This document shows positions 9,681 through 17,701 of a stretch of 64,000 nucleotides of DNA, in pieces. The notes beneath the pieces were generated by a model. It did not search any database and was not told the origin of the DNA. It saw nothing but the letters and a program-made list of their open reading frames with translations. Each line of letters opens with the position of its first letter. The first letter of the stretch is position 1. The position numbers were made by a program, and so were the translations under genes. Source of the DNA: Niveibacterium terrae (lineage in GTDB: Bacteria; Pseudomonadota; Gammaproteobacteria; Burkholderiales; Rhodocyclaceae); NCBI RefSeq assembly GCF_048213115.1, contig NZ_CP172404.1, positions 744,001 to 808,000 on the forward strand, given 5' to 3'.

Positions 9681-10763
9681 ATGCAAAAGAAATTGATGGC
9701 GGCCGTGATCAGCGGCCTGCTGACCGCCCCTGTTTTTGCTGCCGATACTTCGGTGACCCTGTACGGCCTGCTCGATGCTGGCTACTCGGCTCGTTGGGAT
9801 AATTACAATGCCAGCGTTTCCGGTCGCAAGTCCATCGACTCCGGTATCGCCAACGGTTCCCGCATCGGTGTTCGCGGATTTGAACAGATCGAACCGGGCG
9901 TCAAGGCCTTCTTCGTGATCGAAGGCGGCATCAACGGTGATACCGGTGCGAGCAAGGATGGCCTGGCCTGGAGCCGGCAGACCCTGGTGGGCCTGGATAC
10001 CCAGGGCTACAAGTTGGCCGTCGGTCGTCAGCTGACCCCGATCTACAACAACTACTCCATCGTCGATCCGTTTGGCCTGGGCATGGTTGGTCAGAGCAGC
10101 AACGTCTTCAAGCACATCGATGCGCGTGCCAGCAACGCGGTGACGATCAGCACTCCGGTCTTCGCGAAGGGCTTCGCGGTCGATACGATCTATTCGACCA
10201 ACAAGGCCGTCGGAAGCGACGAAGCGCTGGCGAACACCGGCGACGACCGCTACTTCTCGATTTTCCCGAAGTACAGCTTCGGCAAGAGCACCGTCTTTGC
10301 CGGTTACACCCAGGACAAGATCAAGAACGCCGAGCACAAGAAGCAGTACTTCGACGTGATGGGTAGCCTCGATCTGGATGTTGCGACTCTGAGCCTCGCC
10401 TACGCTCGCGTTCAGGATGGCACCAGCCAGGTCAATGGCGAAGACAAGAAGTGGGATCGCTTCCTGGTCGGCGCCAAGGTTCCTTACGGCAACCTGACCG
10501 GACTTGTCTCGTTCAACTATTCGAAGGACAAGAACGGTCTGAACGAAAAGGTCGCCCAGTACGCTCTGGGTGGCGCCTATGCGTTCTCGAAGCGCACCGA
10601 CATCTATGTCGCCTACGCTCAAGAAGTGACCAGCGATGGCGTCGATGCGGCTGCTGCGAAGGTGACCGATTCGACCAAGTACGCCTACACGGTCGGCGAC
10701 GGTTCGAACAACGGTCTGGGCTATCGCCGCGGCCTGAACCTGGGTCTGCGTCACCGCTTCTGA
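9681..10763 (+). CDS. Gram-negative general porin
   Basis: Trimeric outer-membrane diffusion porin of the betaproteobacterial type (Porin_4/OmpC-like). 360 residues with a signal peptide MQKKLMAAVISGLLTAPVFA cleaved before ADTSVTLYGLLDAGY, the classic first strand. The C-terminus ends GLNLGLRHRF with the terminal aromatic needed for Bam recognition. The ATG at 9681 has an AAGGAG ribosome site seven bases upstream and is preferred over the TTG one codon earlier. A strong terminator follows. Codon use looks smoother than in its neighbours, consistent with high expression. Solute selectivity cannot be read from sequence. Confidence 0.93.
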   Translation: MQKKLMAAVISGLLTAPVFAADTSVTLYGLLDAGYSARWDNYNASVSGRKSIDSGIANGSRIGVRGFEQIEPGVKAFFVIEGGINGDTGASKDGLAWSRQTLVGLDTQGYKLAVGRQLTPIYNNYSIVDPFGLGMVGQSSNVFKHIDARASNAVTISTPVFAKGFAVDTIYSTNKAVGSDEALANTGDDRYFSIFPKYSFGKSTVFAGYTQDKIKNAEHKKQYFDVMGSLDLDVATLSLAYARVQDGTSQVNGEDKKWDRFLVGAKVPYGNLTGLVSFNYSKDKNGLNEKVAQYALGGAYAFSKRTDIYVAYAQEVTSDGVDAAAAKVTDSTKYAYTVGDGSNNGLGYRRGLNLGLRHRF

Positions 10764-10779
10764 TCGACGCTGTTCCAGT

Positions 10780-10806
10780 AAAAAGGGCGCTTCGGCGCCC
10801 TTTTTT
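10780..10806 (+). terminator. Rho-independent terminator after the porin gene
   Basis: Eleven-base stem AAAAAGGGCGC / GCGCCCTTTTT with a TTCG tetraloop, followed by a T run. It lies 16 bases after the porin stop. Confidence 0.92.
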
Positions 10807-10835
10807 GTGTTCGCTGACCCTCCCTGAAATGCGAT

Positions 10836-11259
10836 GTCAAGGCTTTGGTTTGTGCGCCGAACCGGCCCGGATGGCGTGAGGCGGTGTTTCGCGAAAACCG
10901 CGGTCAGCGCTGCGCACGGCTCCGCACGGCCGACCGGCGCCTGCCGTGCGGAGCCGTGCTCCGCGAAAAGCTTGACCAGTGCAGCGGCTGGCTTTGCACT
11001 GCCAGCCGGTTCCAGCGGCTGAAGCAGTGCTCACATGAATCTATTGAGCGCTGCGGTCGGCTTTGCACAGCCGACCGGCTCCTGCAGCTCGGAGCGGTGC
11101 TCCTCGCAAGGCTCAGTTAGTGCAGCGGCTGGCTTTGCACTGCCAGCCGGTTCCAGCGGCTGAAGCAGTGCTCACATGAATCTATTGAGCGCTGCGGTCG
11201 GCTTTGCACAGCCGACCGGCTCCTGCAGCTCGGAGCTGTGCTCCTCGAAACCCTGCAGG
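10836..11259. repeat. Tandem array of alternating 69- and 72-bp palindromic units
   Basis: The gap between the porin terminator and the murJ stop is filled by about six units. Their starts are near 10836 (degenerate), 10906, 10978, 11047, 11119 and 11188. The units at 10978 and 11119 are identical over 69 bp. Those at 11047 and 11188 are 72-bp units differing by one base until their last dozen bases. Each unit carries a hairpin, for example GTCGGCT-TTGCAC-AGCCGAC and GCTGGC-TTTGCACT-GCCAGC, in which both arms change together. The unit at 10906 has a perfect 16-base inverted repeat (10915-10930 with 10943-10958). All spacings are multiples of three. I recognise no named repeat family. Confidence 0.85.
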
Positions 11260-11261
11260 AG

Positions 11262-12794
11262 CTATGCGGTGCGGCGGAAGTCGCGCAGGCGGAAACCCAG
11301 CGCGAACAGCGCGGCGAAATAGACCGCGCCCCCCCCGCAGACGAGCAGGGCCAGGCGCAGGACGCGGTGGATGCCGTGCAGGCTCAGCCAGCTCGCCTCC
11401 GTCCCCATTCCGAACCACAGCACAAGCCCCATCGCGCTCAGAGCCCCTGCTGTGCGCAGAGCGAAGACGCGCCAGCCCGGTTGAGGCTGGAATATGCCGC
11501 GGCGGCGCAGGCCGTAGAACAGCAGCAGGCTGTTCAGGCTGGCGGCGAGCCCGATGGACAGCGCGAGGCCGGCGTGGCGGAACGGGACGATGAAAGCGAG
11601 ATTCATCGCCTGGGTCGCCAGCAGCGTGATCAGTGCGATCTTGACCGGAGTCCGGATGTCCTGGCGCGAATAGAAAGCCGGGGCGAGGATCTTGACCAGG
11701 ATGATGCCTGTCAGCCCGACCGAGTAGGCGACGAGCGCGTTGCGGGTCTGGGCGACAGAGTTTGCGTCGAAAGCGCCGTGGTGGAACAGCGTCGTGACCA
11801 GAGGAACGGCGAGGATTGCGATGCCGAGCACGGCGGGCAGGCTCAGCAGCAGTGCGAGGCGCAGCCCCCAGTCGAGCAGGGCCGAGAATTCGGCGGGCTT
11901 GTCCTCAGCATGCAGCCGGGACAGGCTGGGTAGCAAAATCGTGCCCAGCGCGGCGCCGAGCAGGCCGGACGGGAACTCCATCAGGCGATCGGCGTAATAG
12001 AGCCAGGAGACGCTGCCTGTGGGCAGGAAGGACGCGAAGATCGTGTTGATCAGCAGGCTGATCTGGGCGACCGATACGCCTAGAGTGGCGGGCCCCATCA
12101 GTTTGAGGATGCGGCGCACGCCGGGGTCGCGGGTGTTCAGGCGCGGGCGCGGAAGCATGCCGATCTTCTTCAGCGACGGAATCTGCAGCGCCAGCTGCAG
12201 CACTCCGCCGATGAACACCGCCCAGGCGAGTGCCAGGACGGGGGGGTGGAAGTAGGGGGCGGCGAACAGCGCCATGACGATGAAGCTGAGGTTCAGCAGC
12301 ACGGGCGTGAAGGCGGGAACCGAGAAGCGGCTCCAGCTGTTCAGGATTCCTCCGGCCAGCGCGACCAGGGCCATGAAGAAAATGTAGGGAAAGGTGATTC
12401 GGGTCAGAGCGACGGTCAGCGCGAACTTGTCGGCGTTGTCCGAAAAGCCGGGGGCGGTCGCGAGGATCACGGCTGGCGAGAAGATGATTCCGATGAGGGC
12501 GACGAGGGCAACCGCAAGACCCAGAAAGGTTGCGACGTGATCGACCAGTGCTCGGGTTTCCTCAACGCTGCGCCGGTTCTTGTATTCGGACAGAATCGGG
12601 ACGAAGGCCTGGGAGAAAGCGCCTTCAGCAAACAGGCGGCGCAGCAGGTTGGGGAGACGGAAGGCGACGAAGAAGGCGTCGGTCGCCATTCCTGCGCCGA
12701 AGGAGCGGGCGATCACGAAGTCGCGGACGAAGCCGAGAATGCGGGAGAGCAGCGTCATGCCGCTGATGGTGGCGAGCGCCTTGAGCAGGTTCAC
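11262..12794 (-). CDS. murJ: Lipid II flippase MurJ
   Basis: MOP-superfamily inner-membrane protein that flips lipid II to the periplasm for peptidoglycan synthesis. 510 residues with about 14 membrane helices. The N-terminal signature is textbook MurJ: LLSRILGFVRDFVIARSFG, then DAFFVAFRLPNLLRRLFAEGAFSQAFVP. The start codon is GTG. It is divergent from rpsT, a conserved betaproteobacterial arrangement. Its 3' end abuts the tandem repeat array, with only two bases between the last repeat unit and the stop codon. Confidence 0.97.
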   Translation of the reverse strand: MNLLKALATISGMTLLSRILGFVRDFVIARSFGAGMATDAFFVAFRLPNLLRRLFAEGAFSQAFVPILSEYKNRRSVEETRALVDHVATFLGLAVALVALIGIIFSPAVILATAPGFSDNADKFALTVALTRITFPYIFFMALVALAGGILNSWSRFSVPAFTPVLLNLSFIVMALFAAPYFHPPVLALAWAVFIGGVLQLALQIPSLKKIGMLPRPRLNTRDPGVRRILKLMGPATLGVSVAQISLLINTIFASFLPTGSVSWLYYADRLMEFPSGLLGAALGTILLPSLSRLHAEDKPAEFSALLDWGLRLALLLSLPAVLGIAILAVPLVTTLFHHGAFDANSVAQTRNALVAYSVGLTGIILVKILAPAFYSRQDIRTPVKIALITLLATQAMNLAFIVPFRHAGLALSIGLAASLNSLLLFYGLRRRGIFQPQPGWRVFALRTAGALSAMGLVLWFGMGTEASWLSLHGIHRVLRLALLVCGGGAVYFAALFALGFRLRDFRRTA

Positions 12795-12873
12795 GGGGAT
12801 GGGGGTTCAGAAGGGGAGGCGGAATCATATCGGGCGCCCGCCCTGCCGGCAAACGACGGGAGGGTGGCTGGAC

Positions 12874-12902
12874 TTGCTTTGTTGCGTCAGAGTGATTAGA
12901 AT
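12874..12902 (+). promoter_or_regulatory. Predicted rpsT promoter
   Basis: TTGCTT (12874-12879), a 17-base spacer, then TAGAAT (12897-12902). This sits 38 bases before the rpsT start and points toward it. Confidence 0.6.
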
Positions 12903-12940
12903 CGCCAACTTTCTGTACGAATACGGACTGGACGTTCCAA

Positions 12941-13213
12941 ATGGCCAACACGGTACAAGCTCGCAAGCGTGCGCGTCAGGCGCTCGATGCGCGTGCACAC
13001 AACGCCAGCCTGCGTTCCCGCCTGCGCACTGCGATCAAGGCTGTGCGCAAGGCAGTGGAAGCTGGCGACAAGGCTGCTGCACAACAGGTGTTTCAGCAAT
13101 CGGTCAGCGTGATCGACTCGATCGCCGACAAGAAGATCATTCACAAGAACAAGGCTGCCCGCCATAAATCGCGTCTTTCCGCAGCGATCAAGGCTCTCGG
13201 CGTCGCTGCCTGA
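12941..13213 (+). CDS. rpsT: 30S ribosomal protein S20
   Basis: Small-subunit primary assembly protein binding the 5' domain of 16S rRNA. 90 residues, lysine/alanine rich, starting MANTVQARKRARQALDARAHN and ending with the conserved IHKNKAARHKSRLSAAIKAL. Transcribed alone from its own promoter and followed by a strong terminator. Divergent from murJ. Confidence 0.98.
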   Translation: MANTVQARKRARQALDARAHNASLRSRLRTAIKAVRKAVEAGDKAAAQQVFQQSVSVIDSIADKKIIHKNKAARHKSRLSAAIKALGVAA

Positions 13214-13233
13214 GTTTTCTCGGGGTGAATCAG

Positions 13234-13262
13234 AACAGCTTCCTTCGGGAAGCTGTTTTTGT
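13234..13262 (+). terminator. Rho-independent terminator of rpsT
   Basis: Ten-base stem AACAGCTTCC / GGAAGCTGTT with a TTCG loop and a following T-rich tail. It starts 20 bases after the rpsT stop. Confidence 0.92.
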
Positions 13263-13401
13263 TTGTGCGCGATGCGTGTGTCTTCATTCATGCTGCCGTA
13301 AAATCCGCTTTTAGTCCGCGAGGCTGAACAGCTCTCGCGCCCGTCTATTCAGGGCGCAGTTTCTGCGTCCGATCTCTGGGCCTGTGGCCACCGCTATGAT
13401 C

Positions 13402-14331
13402 ATGACCGCGCCGAAACACTTTCTGCAGTTCAACGATTTCACTCGCGAAGAGTTCGAATATCTTTTTGAGCGGGCGAGCTGGATCAAGGGCAAGTTCAAG
13501 CGTTACGAGCCTTACCACCCGCTCTTCGATCGCACCTTGGTGATGATCTTCGAGAAAGCCAGCACCCGGACCCGGCTCTCCTTCGAGGCGGGCATGTTCC
13601 AGCTCGGCGGCGCGGCGATCTATCTGAATACCCGCGATTCCCAGCTCGGGCGAGGTGAGCCGGTCGAAGACGCGGCCCAGGTCATGTCGCGGATGTCTGA
13701 CGTCGTGATGATCCGCACCTTCGAGCAGAGCATCATCGAACGCTTCGCGGCCAACTCCCGGGTTCCGGTCATCAACGGGCTGACCAACGAGTATCACCCC
13801 TGCCAGATCCTGACCGACATCTACACATGGATAGAGCGGCGCGGTTCGATTGCTGGCAAGACGGTGACCTGGATTGGCGACACGAACAACATGTGCAACA
13901 CCTGGCTTCAGGCCGCCGAGCTGCTCGATTTCAAGGTCAACGTCAGCTCGCCCAAGGGCTATGAGGTCGAACCGGCCAAGGCCAATCTGAAAAAGGGGAG
14001 TGCGCACTTCGAGCAGTTCGCCGATCCGATGGAGGCGGCGCGTGGCGCCGACATCATCACGACCGATGTCTGGACCTCGATGGGTTTCGAGGCTGAGAAC
14101 GAAGCCCGGATGCGCGATTTCGCCGATTTTCAGGTCGATGCCGAGATGATGCGCGTGGCCGATAAGGGGGCTCTGTTCATGCACTGCCTGCCTGCGCACC
14201 GTGGCGAGGAGGTGACCGCCGAAGTGATCGACGGCCCGCACAGTGTGGTCTGGGAGGAGGCGGAGAACCGCCTGCATGCCCAGAAAGCCCTGCTCGAATA
14301 CCTGGTCTGTGGCCGTATCGATTCGAAGTGA
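13402..14331 (+). CDS. argF: Ornithine carbamoyltransferase
   Basis: Transfers carbamoyl from carbamoyl phosphate to ornithine, making citrulline in arginine synthesis. Carbamoyl-phosphate motif ASTRTRLSFE and ornithine-side HCLPAHRGEEV are present. The protein is about 309 residues from the ATG giving MTAPKHFLQF, which matches the family N-terminus. In-frame ATG (13396) and GTG (13384) codons are possible alternatives, and none has a clear Shine-Dalgarno sequence. It is followed 220 bp later by argG, the next enzyme of the pathway; that gap holds no gene I can support. Confidence 0.96.
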   Translation: MTAPKHFLQFNDFTREEFEYLFERASWIKGKFKRYEPYHPLFDRTLVMIFEKASTRTRLSFEAGMFQLGGAAIYLNTRDSQLGRGEPVEDAAQVMSRMSDVVMIRTFEQSIIERFAANSRVPVINGLTNEYHPCQILTDIYTWIERRGSIAGKTVTWIGDTNNMCNTWLQAAELLDFKVNVSSPKGYEVEPAKANLKKGSAHFEQFADPMEAARGADIITTDVWTSMGFEAENEARMRDFADFQVDAEMMRVADKGALFMHCLPAHRGEEVTAEVIDGPHSVVWEEAENRLHAQKALLEYLVCGRIDSK

Positions 14332-14551
14332 GTGGCTCCGGCGTTCGCTGCGGGCACGTTTGTCGCACCGATGCGGATGCCGCTCTCGCCTAAACGGAAT
14401 AGAATTCGCAAAATTGGCTTCCGAACGCCGGCGGAAGCTGCGCCAGATCCTGCTCGCGTGCCCGGTTCGCTCAGCGCCAGCAGTGACCTTCCCGGCTTGA
14501 ATGCTCGCCTTGAGACCCAGGTAGGCGCAGCGTCGAACATCGAGGATAGAA

Positions 14552-15781
14552 ATGAGTGATGTGAAGAAAGTGGTTCTGGCTTACTCCGGAGGTCTGGACA
14601 CGTCGGTGATCCTGAAGTGGCTTCAGGATACCTATCAGTGCGAGGTCGTGACCTTCACTGCCGACCTCGGTCAGGGTGAAGAGCTGGAACCCGCACGCGC
14701 GAAGGCGCTGAAGTTCGGTATCAAGCCCGAAAACATCTTCATCGAGGATCTGCGCGAGGAGTTTGTTCGCGATTTCGTCTTTCCGATGTTCCGCTGCAAC
14801 GCGCTCTATGAGGGTGAGTACCTGCTCGGCACCTCGATCGCCCGGCCGCTGATCGCCAAGCGTCTGGTCGAGATCGCCCGTTCGACCGGAGCCGAAGCGA
14901 TCTCGCACGGTGCGACCGGCAAGGGCAACGACCAGGTCCGCTTCGAACTCGGCGCCTATGCGCTGATGCCGAACGTCAAGGTCATCGCTCCGTGGCGCGA
15001 ATGGGATTTGCTCTCGCGCGAGAAGCTGCTCGCCTACGCTGAAGCGAACGGCATCCCGGTCGAGATGAAGCACAAGACCGGTGGCGCGCCCTACTCGATG
15101 GATGCCAACCTGCTGCACATCTCCTACGAAGGTCGCCACCTCGAAGACCCGAAGAACGAAGCCGAGGAATCGATGTGGCGCTGGACCGTGTCGCCGGAAG
15201 CGGCGCCCGATGCACCGGAATACGTCGAGCTCGAGTTCGAGCGCGGCGATGTCGTCGCGATCAATGGCGAACGCCTGTCGCCGGCGGCGGTGCTGACCCG
15301 GCTGAACGAATTGGGCGGCAAGCACGGCGTCGGTCGCCTGGATCTGGTCGAGAACCGCTTTGTCGGCATGAAGTCGCGCGGCTGCTACGAAACTCCGGGG
15401 GGCACGATCCTGTTGAAGGCCCACCGCGGCATCGAATCGATCACGCTGGATCGGGAAGTCGCCCATCTGAAGGACGACCTGATGCCGCGTTACGCGAGCC
15501 TGGTCTACAACGGTTTCTGGTGGGCGCCCGAGCGCGTTGCGCTGCAGACCCTGATCGACCACACCCAGGCGAAGGTCAACGGCTGGGTCAAGGTCAAGCT
15601 CTACAAGGGGAGCGTCGTGGTCGTGGCGCGCGATTCGAAGGACACCTTGTTCGATCAGACCATCGCGACTTTCGATGACGATGGCGGCGCCTACAATCAG
15701 GCCGATGCAGGAGGTTTCATCAAGCTCAATGCTTTGCGCTTGCGAATAGCGGAGAATGCACGCCACAAGCGTGGTGCCTGA
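14552..15781 (+). CDS. argG: Argininosuccinate synthase
   Basis: Joins citrulline and aspartate using ATP to give argininosuccinate. 409 residues, starting MSDVKKVVLAYSGGLDTSVI with the PP-loop ATP motif SGGLDTS. Downstream are the conserved SHGATGKGNDQVRFE segment and substrate loop KTGGAPYSMD. A GAGGATAG ribosome site precedes the ATG. It follows argF but is separated enough to have its own promoter; a TAGAAT hexamer near 14400 is a weak candidate. A strong terminator closes the unit. Confidence 0.98.
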   Translation: MSDVKKVVLAYSGGLDTSVILKWLQDTYQCEVVTFTADLGQGEELEPARAKALKFGIKPENIFIEDLREEFVRDFVFPMFRCNALYEGEYLLGTSIARPLIAKRLVEIARSTGAEAISHGATGKGNDQVRFELGAYALMPNVKVIAPWREWDLLSREKLLAYAEANGIPVEMKHKTGGAPYSMDANLLHISYEGRHLEDPKNEAEESMWRWTVSPEAAPDAPEYVELEFERGDVVAINGERLSPAAVLTRLNELGGKHGVGRLDLVENRFVGMKSRGCYETPGGTILLKAHRGIESITLDREVAHLKDDLMPRYASLVYNGFWWAPERVALQTLIDHTQAKVNGWVKVKLYKGSVVVVARDSKDTLFDQTIATFDDDGGAYNQADAGGFIKLNALRLRIAENARHKRGA

Positions 15782-15795
15782 ACCAGGTTTTCAGC

Positions 15796-15821
15796 AAAGG
15801 GCCGCCTAGCGGCCCTTTTGT
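15796..15821 (+). terminator. Rho-independent terminator of argG
   Basis: Ten-base stem AAAGGGCCGC / GCGGCCCTTT with a three-base loop and a short T run, 15 bases after the argG stop. Confidence 0.9.
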
Positions 15822-15878
15822 TTGATGGCAGGCCAGCGCCGTCCAGATTCCCCTAGTCTGAATGAATTGAGGCACAGA

Positions 15879-16841
15879 ATGATCAAGAAAATCGGAGTCC
15901 TGACCAGCGGTGGTGATTCTCCCGGAATGAACGCGGCGATTCGCGCCGTGGTGCGTGCGGGCTTGTCCAACGACGTAGAAGTCTATGGTATTCGTGACGG
16001 CTATCTCGGGCTGCACCAGAACCGCATCAAGAAACTCGAACGCTACAGCGTTTCCGACGTCATCAACCGCGGTGGCACTTTCCTGGGATCGGCGCGCTTT
16101 CCCGAGTTCAAGGAAGAGTCCGTTCGTCGTCAGGCGATCGAGAATCTGAAGGAACATGGCATCGAGGCTCTGGTCGTGATCGGCGGTGACGGCTCCTACA
16201 TGGGCGCGAAGAAGCTGACCGAGATGGGCTATCCCTGTATCGGCCTGCCCGGAACGATCGATAACGACATCGCCGGAACCGATTTCACGATCGGTTTCGA
16301 TACCGCGCTGAACGTGATCCTCGATGCGGTCGACCGGCTGCGCGACACGTCCTCGTCGCACAAGCGCATTTCGATCGTCGAAGTGATGGGTCGTCACTGT
16401 GGTGATCTGGCCTTGTCGGCCGCGGTTGCCGGCGGAGCGGAATTCGTCGTTGTGCCCGAACAGGGCTTCGACAAGGAGTCCTTGATCAGCCAGATCGAAT
16501 CGGGTATCGAGCGTGGCAAGCGCCACGCGCTGGTCGTGATCTGCGAGCACATCACCGACGTCAATGCGCTGGCCAAGGAAGTCGAAACGCGTACCCAGCT
16601 TGAAACTCGCGCGACCATTCTGGGCCACATCCAGCGCGGCGGTTCACCGACCGGGCGCGACCGCATTCTCGCCAGCCGTATGGGCGCTTTCGCTGTTCAG
16701 CTGTTGATTGAAGGTCAGGGCGGCCGCTGCATCGGTCTGCTCAACAACCAGCTGGTCCACCACGACATCATCGACTGCATCGAAAACATGCGTCGCCCGT
16801 TCAATACGGAGATGTTCAAGCTCTGTTCGACGCTGTTCTGA
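15879..16841 (+). CDS. pfkA: ATP-dependent 6-phosphofructokinase
   Basis: Phosphorylates fructose 6-phosphate, the committed glycolytic step. 320 residues, the same length as the enterobacterial PfkA. Visible motifs are TSGGDSPGMNAAIRAVVR, VVIGGDGSYMGA, LPGTIDNDI, EVMGRHCGDL and HIQRGGSPTGRDR. The ATP-type glycine is present in GGDGS, where pyrophosphate-dependent enzymes have GGDD, so ATP is the expected donor. I start at the ATG giving MIKKIGVLTSGGDSPG. Long stretches look very close to gammaproteobacterial PfkA as I remember it. A terminator hairpin follows. Confidence 0.95.
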   Translation: MIKKIGVLTSGGDSPGMNAAIRAVVRAGLSNDVEVYGIRDGYLGLHQNRIKKLERYSVSDVINRGGTFLGSARFPEFKEESVRRQAIENLKEHGIEALVVIGGDGSYMGAKKLTEMGYPCIGLPGTIDNDIAGTDFTIGFDTALNVILDAVDRLRDTSSSHKRISIVEVMGRHCGDLALSAAVAGGAEFVVVPEQGFDKESLISQIESGIERGKRHALVVICEHITDVNALAKEVETRTQLETRATILGHIQRGGSPTGRDRILASRMGAFAVQLLIEGQGGRCIGLLNNQLVHHDIIDCIENMRRPFNTEMFKLCSTLF

Positions 16842-16860
16842 TCGCGTTGAACGGAGTGGG

Positions 16861-16892
16861 AAAGGCCACGGCTATAATCCGTGGCCTTTTTT
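16861..16892 (+). terminator. Terminator of pfkA with a -10-like box in its loop
   Basis: Perfect 11-base stem AAAGGCCACGG / CCGTGGCCTTT and a T run. The seven-base loop is CTATAAT, so a consensus -10 hexamer TATAAT (16873-16878) lies exactly in the loop, 36 bases before the ppnP start codon. It may serve both as pfkA terminator and as part of the ppnP promoter, although no good -35 at the right spacing is seen. Confidence 0.85.
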
Positions 16893-16914
16893 CTTGTTCG
16901 AACCAGGAGCCCTT

Positions 16915-17235
16915 ATGTCCGCAAACGAGCAGTTCGACGGCGTTTCCGTCATCAAGAAAGCCAACGTTTATTTTGACGGCAAGTGCGTCAGCCATGCCGT
17001 CGTCTTCCCGGACGGCACGCGCAAGACCCTGGGGGTGATCCTGCCTTCCGAACTCGACTTCAACACCGGCTCGCCCGAGATCATGGAAGTGCTGGCCGGC
17101 CGTTGCACGGTTCAGCTCGCGGGCAGCGAAGTCGTGACCGAATACGGCGCGGGGCAGAGCTTTTCGGTGCCAGCCGAGAGTCGTTTCCACATCGTGACTC
17201 TGGAAGCCTTGCACTACGTCTGCCATTACGGTTGA
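16915..17235 (+). CDS. ppnP: Pyrimidine/purine nucleoside phosphorylase PpnP (DUF1255)
   Basis: Small cupin-fold nucleoside phosphorylase that splits nucleosides with phosphate to base and ribose 1-phosphate. 106 residues, slightly longer than the E. coli protein because of an N-terminal addition. The family core is clear: VIKKANVYFDGKCVSHAV, RKTLGVILP, EIMEVLAGRCTVQLAG and SFSVPAESRFHIV. The ATG has an AGGAG ribosome site. It stands alone between the pfkA terminator and the convergent KTSC gene. Confidence 0.93.
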   Translation: MSANEQFDGVSVIKKANVYFDGKCVSHAVVFPDGTRKTLGVILPSELDFNTGSPEIMEVLAGRCTVQLAGSEVVTEYGAGQSFSVPAESRFHIVTLEALHYVCHYG

Positions 17236-17277
17236 GCGGATTCCCGCGGGCTTGCCTTTGCGCCCGCAGGGGCAGGC

Positions 17278-17496
17278 TCAGCGGATCCGCTTGAGCGGAA
17301 ACTCTTCCTCGATGTTGTCCCGGTAATAGCTCGCCGGCGAGCCGCTGGTGAGGAAGCGGCGGGCGATCTCCTCGCCGACTCCGCCGTGCTGGATCAGGCG
17401 ACCGGTATCGAACTCGACTTCGAGGATGCGGCGATCCCGGTCGTAGCCCGCCGAGCGCAGGCCTCCCCGGCGTATCGGCTGGTGTTCCATCGGCAT
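17278..17496 (-). CDS. KTSC domain-containing protein
   Basis: Small 72-residue protein of the KTSC family, a short beta-rich domain of unknown function found alone or next to lysyl-tRNA synthetase-like proteins. Matching features are IRRGGLRSAGYDRDRRILEVEF, the variable loop, and a C-terminal SPASYYRDNIEEEFP. The start at 17496 (MPMEHQP) is fixed by a strong AAGGAGAT ribosome site; the longer open frame upstream is not supported. Convergent with ppnP. Confidence 0.85.
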   Translation of the reverse strand: MPMEHQPIRRGGLRSAGYDRDRRILEVEFDTGRLIQHGGVGEEIARRFLTSGSPASYYRDNIEEEFPLKRIR

Positions 17497-17662
17497 CTTT
17501 ATCTCCTTGTCCTGGCTGTGCGCGATCAGCTTATCGGTTCTCCCGGATCGGCGCATCATTGTGCAAGCCCGGGGCGATGATAAGTGAAGCAGACGAAGAT
17601 CGTGCTGAGGGCGCGCGGACGGACTCCCGTTGAGCCTGGAATCGGCTCTCCCGTCTGAACGC

Positions 17663-17691
17663 AAGGAACCGGGGTGAGCCCCCGGTTCCTT
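17663..17691. terminator. Hairpin downstream of the solute-binding protein gene
   Basis: Perfect 12-base inverted repeat AAGGAACCGGGG / CCCCGGTTCCTT with a five-base loop. It lies ten bases past the stop of the minus-strand gene ending at 17702. The T tail is poor on either strand, so it may act as an mRNA 3' stabiliser rather than a full terminator. Confidence 0.6.
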
Positions 17692-17701
17692 TGCTGCGAC
17701 A

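Noticed and set aside
10845..11120. 91-codon frame through the tandem repeat as a protein gene
   Set aside because: No convincing start or ribosome site; the repeat's palindromes explain the conservation better. The in-frame unit length is kept as an observation only.
10836..11259. CRISPR array
   Set aside because: Units abut without unique spacers, are far longer than CRISPR repeats, and no cas gene is present.
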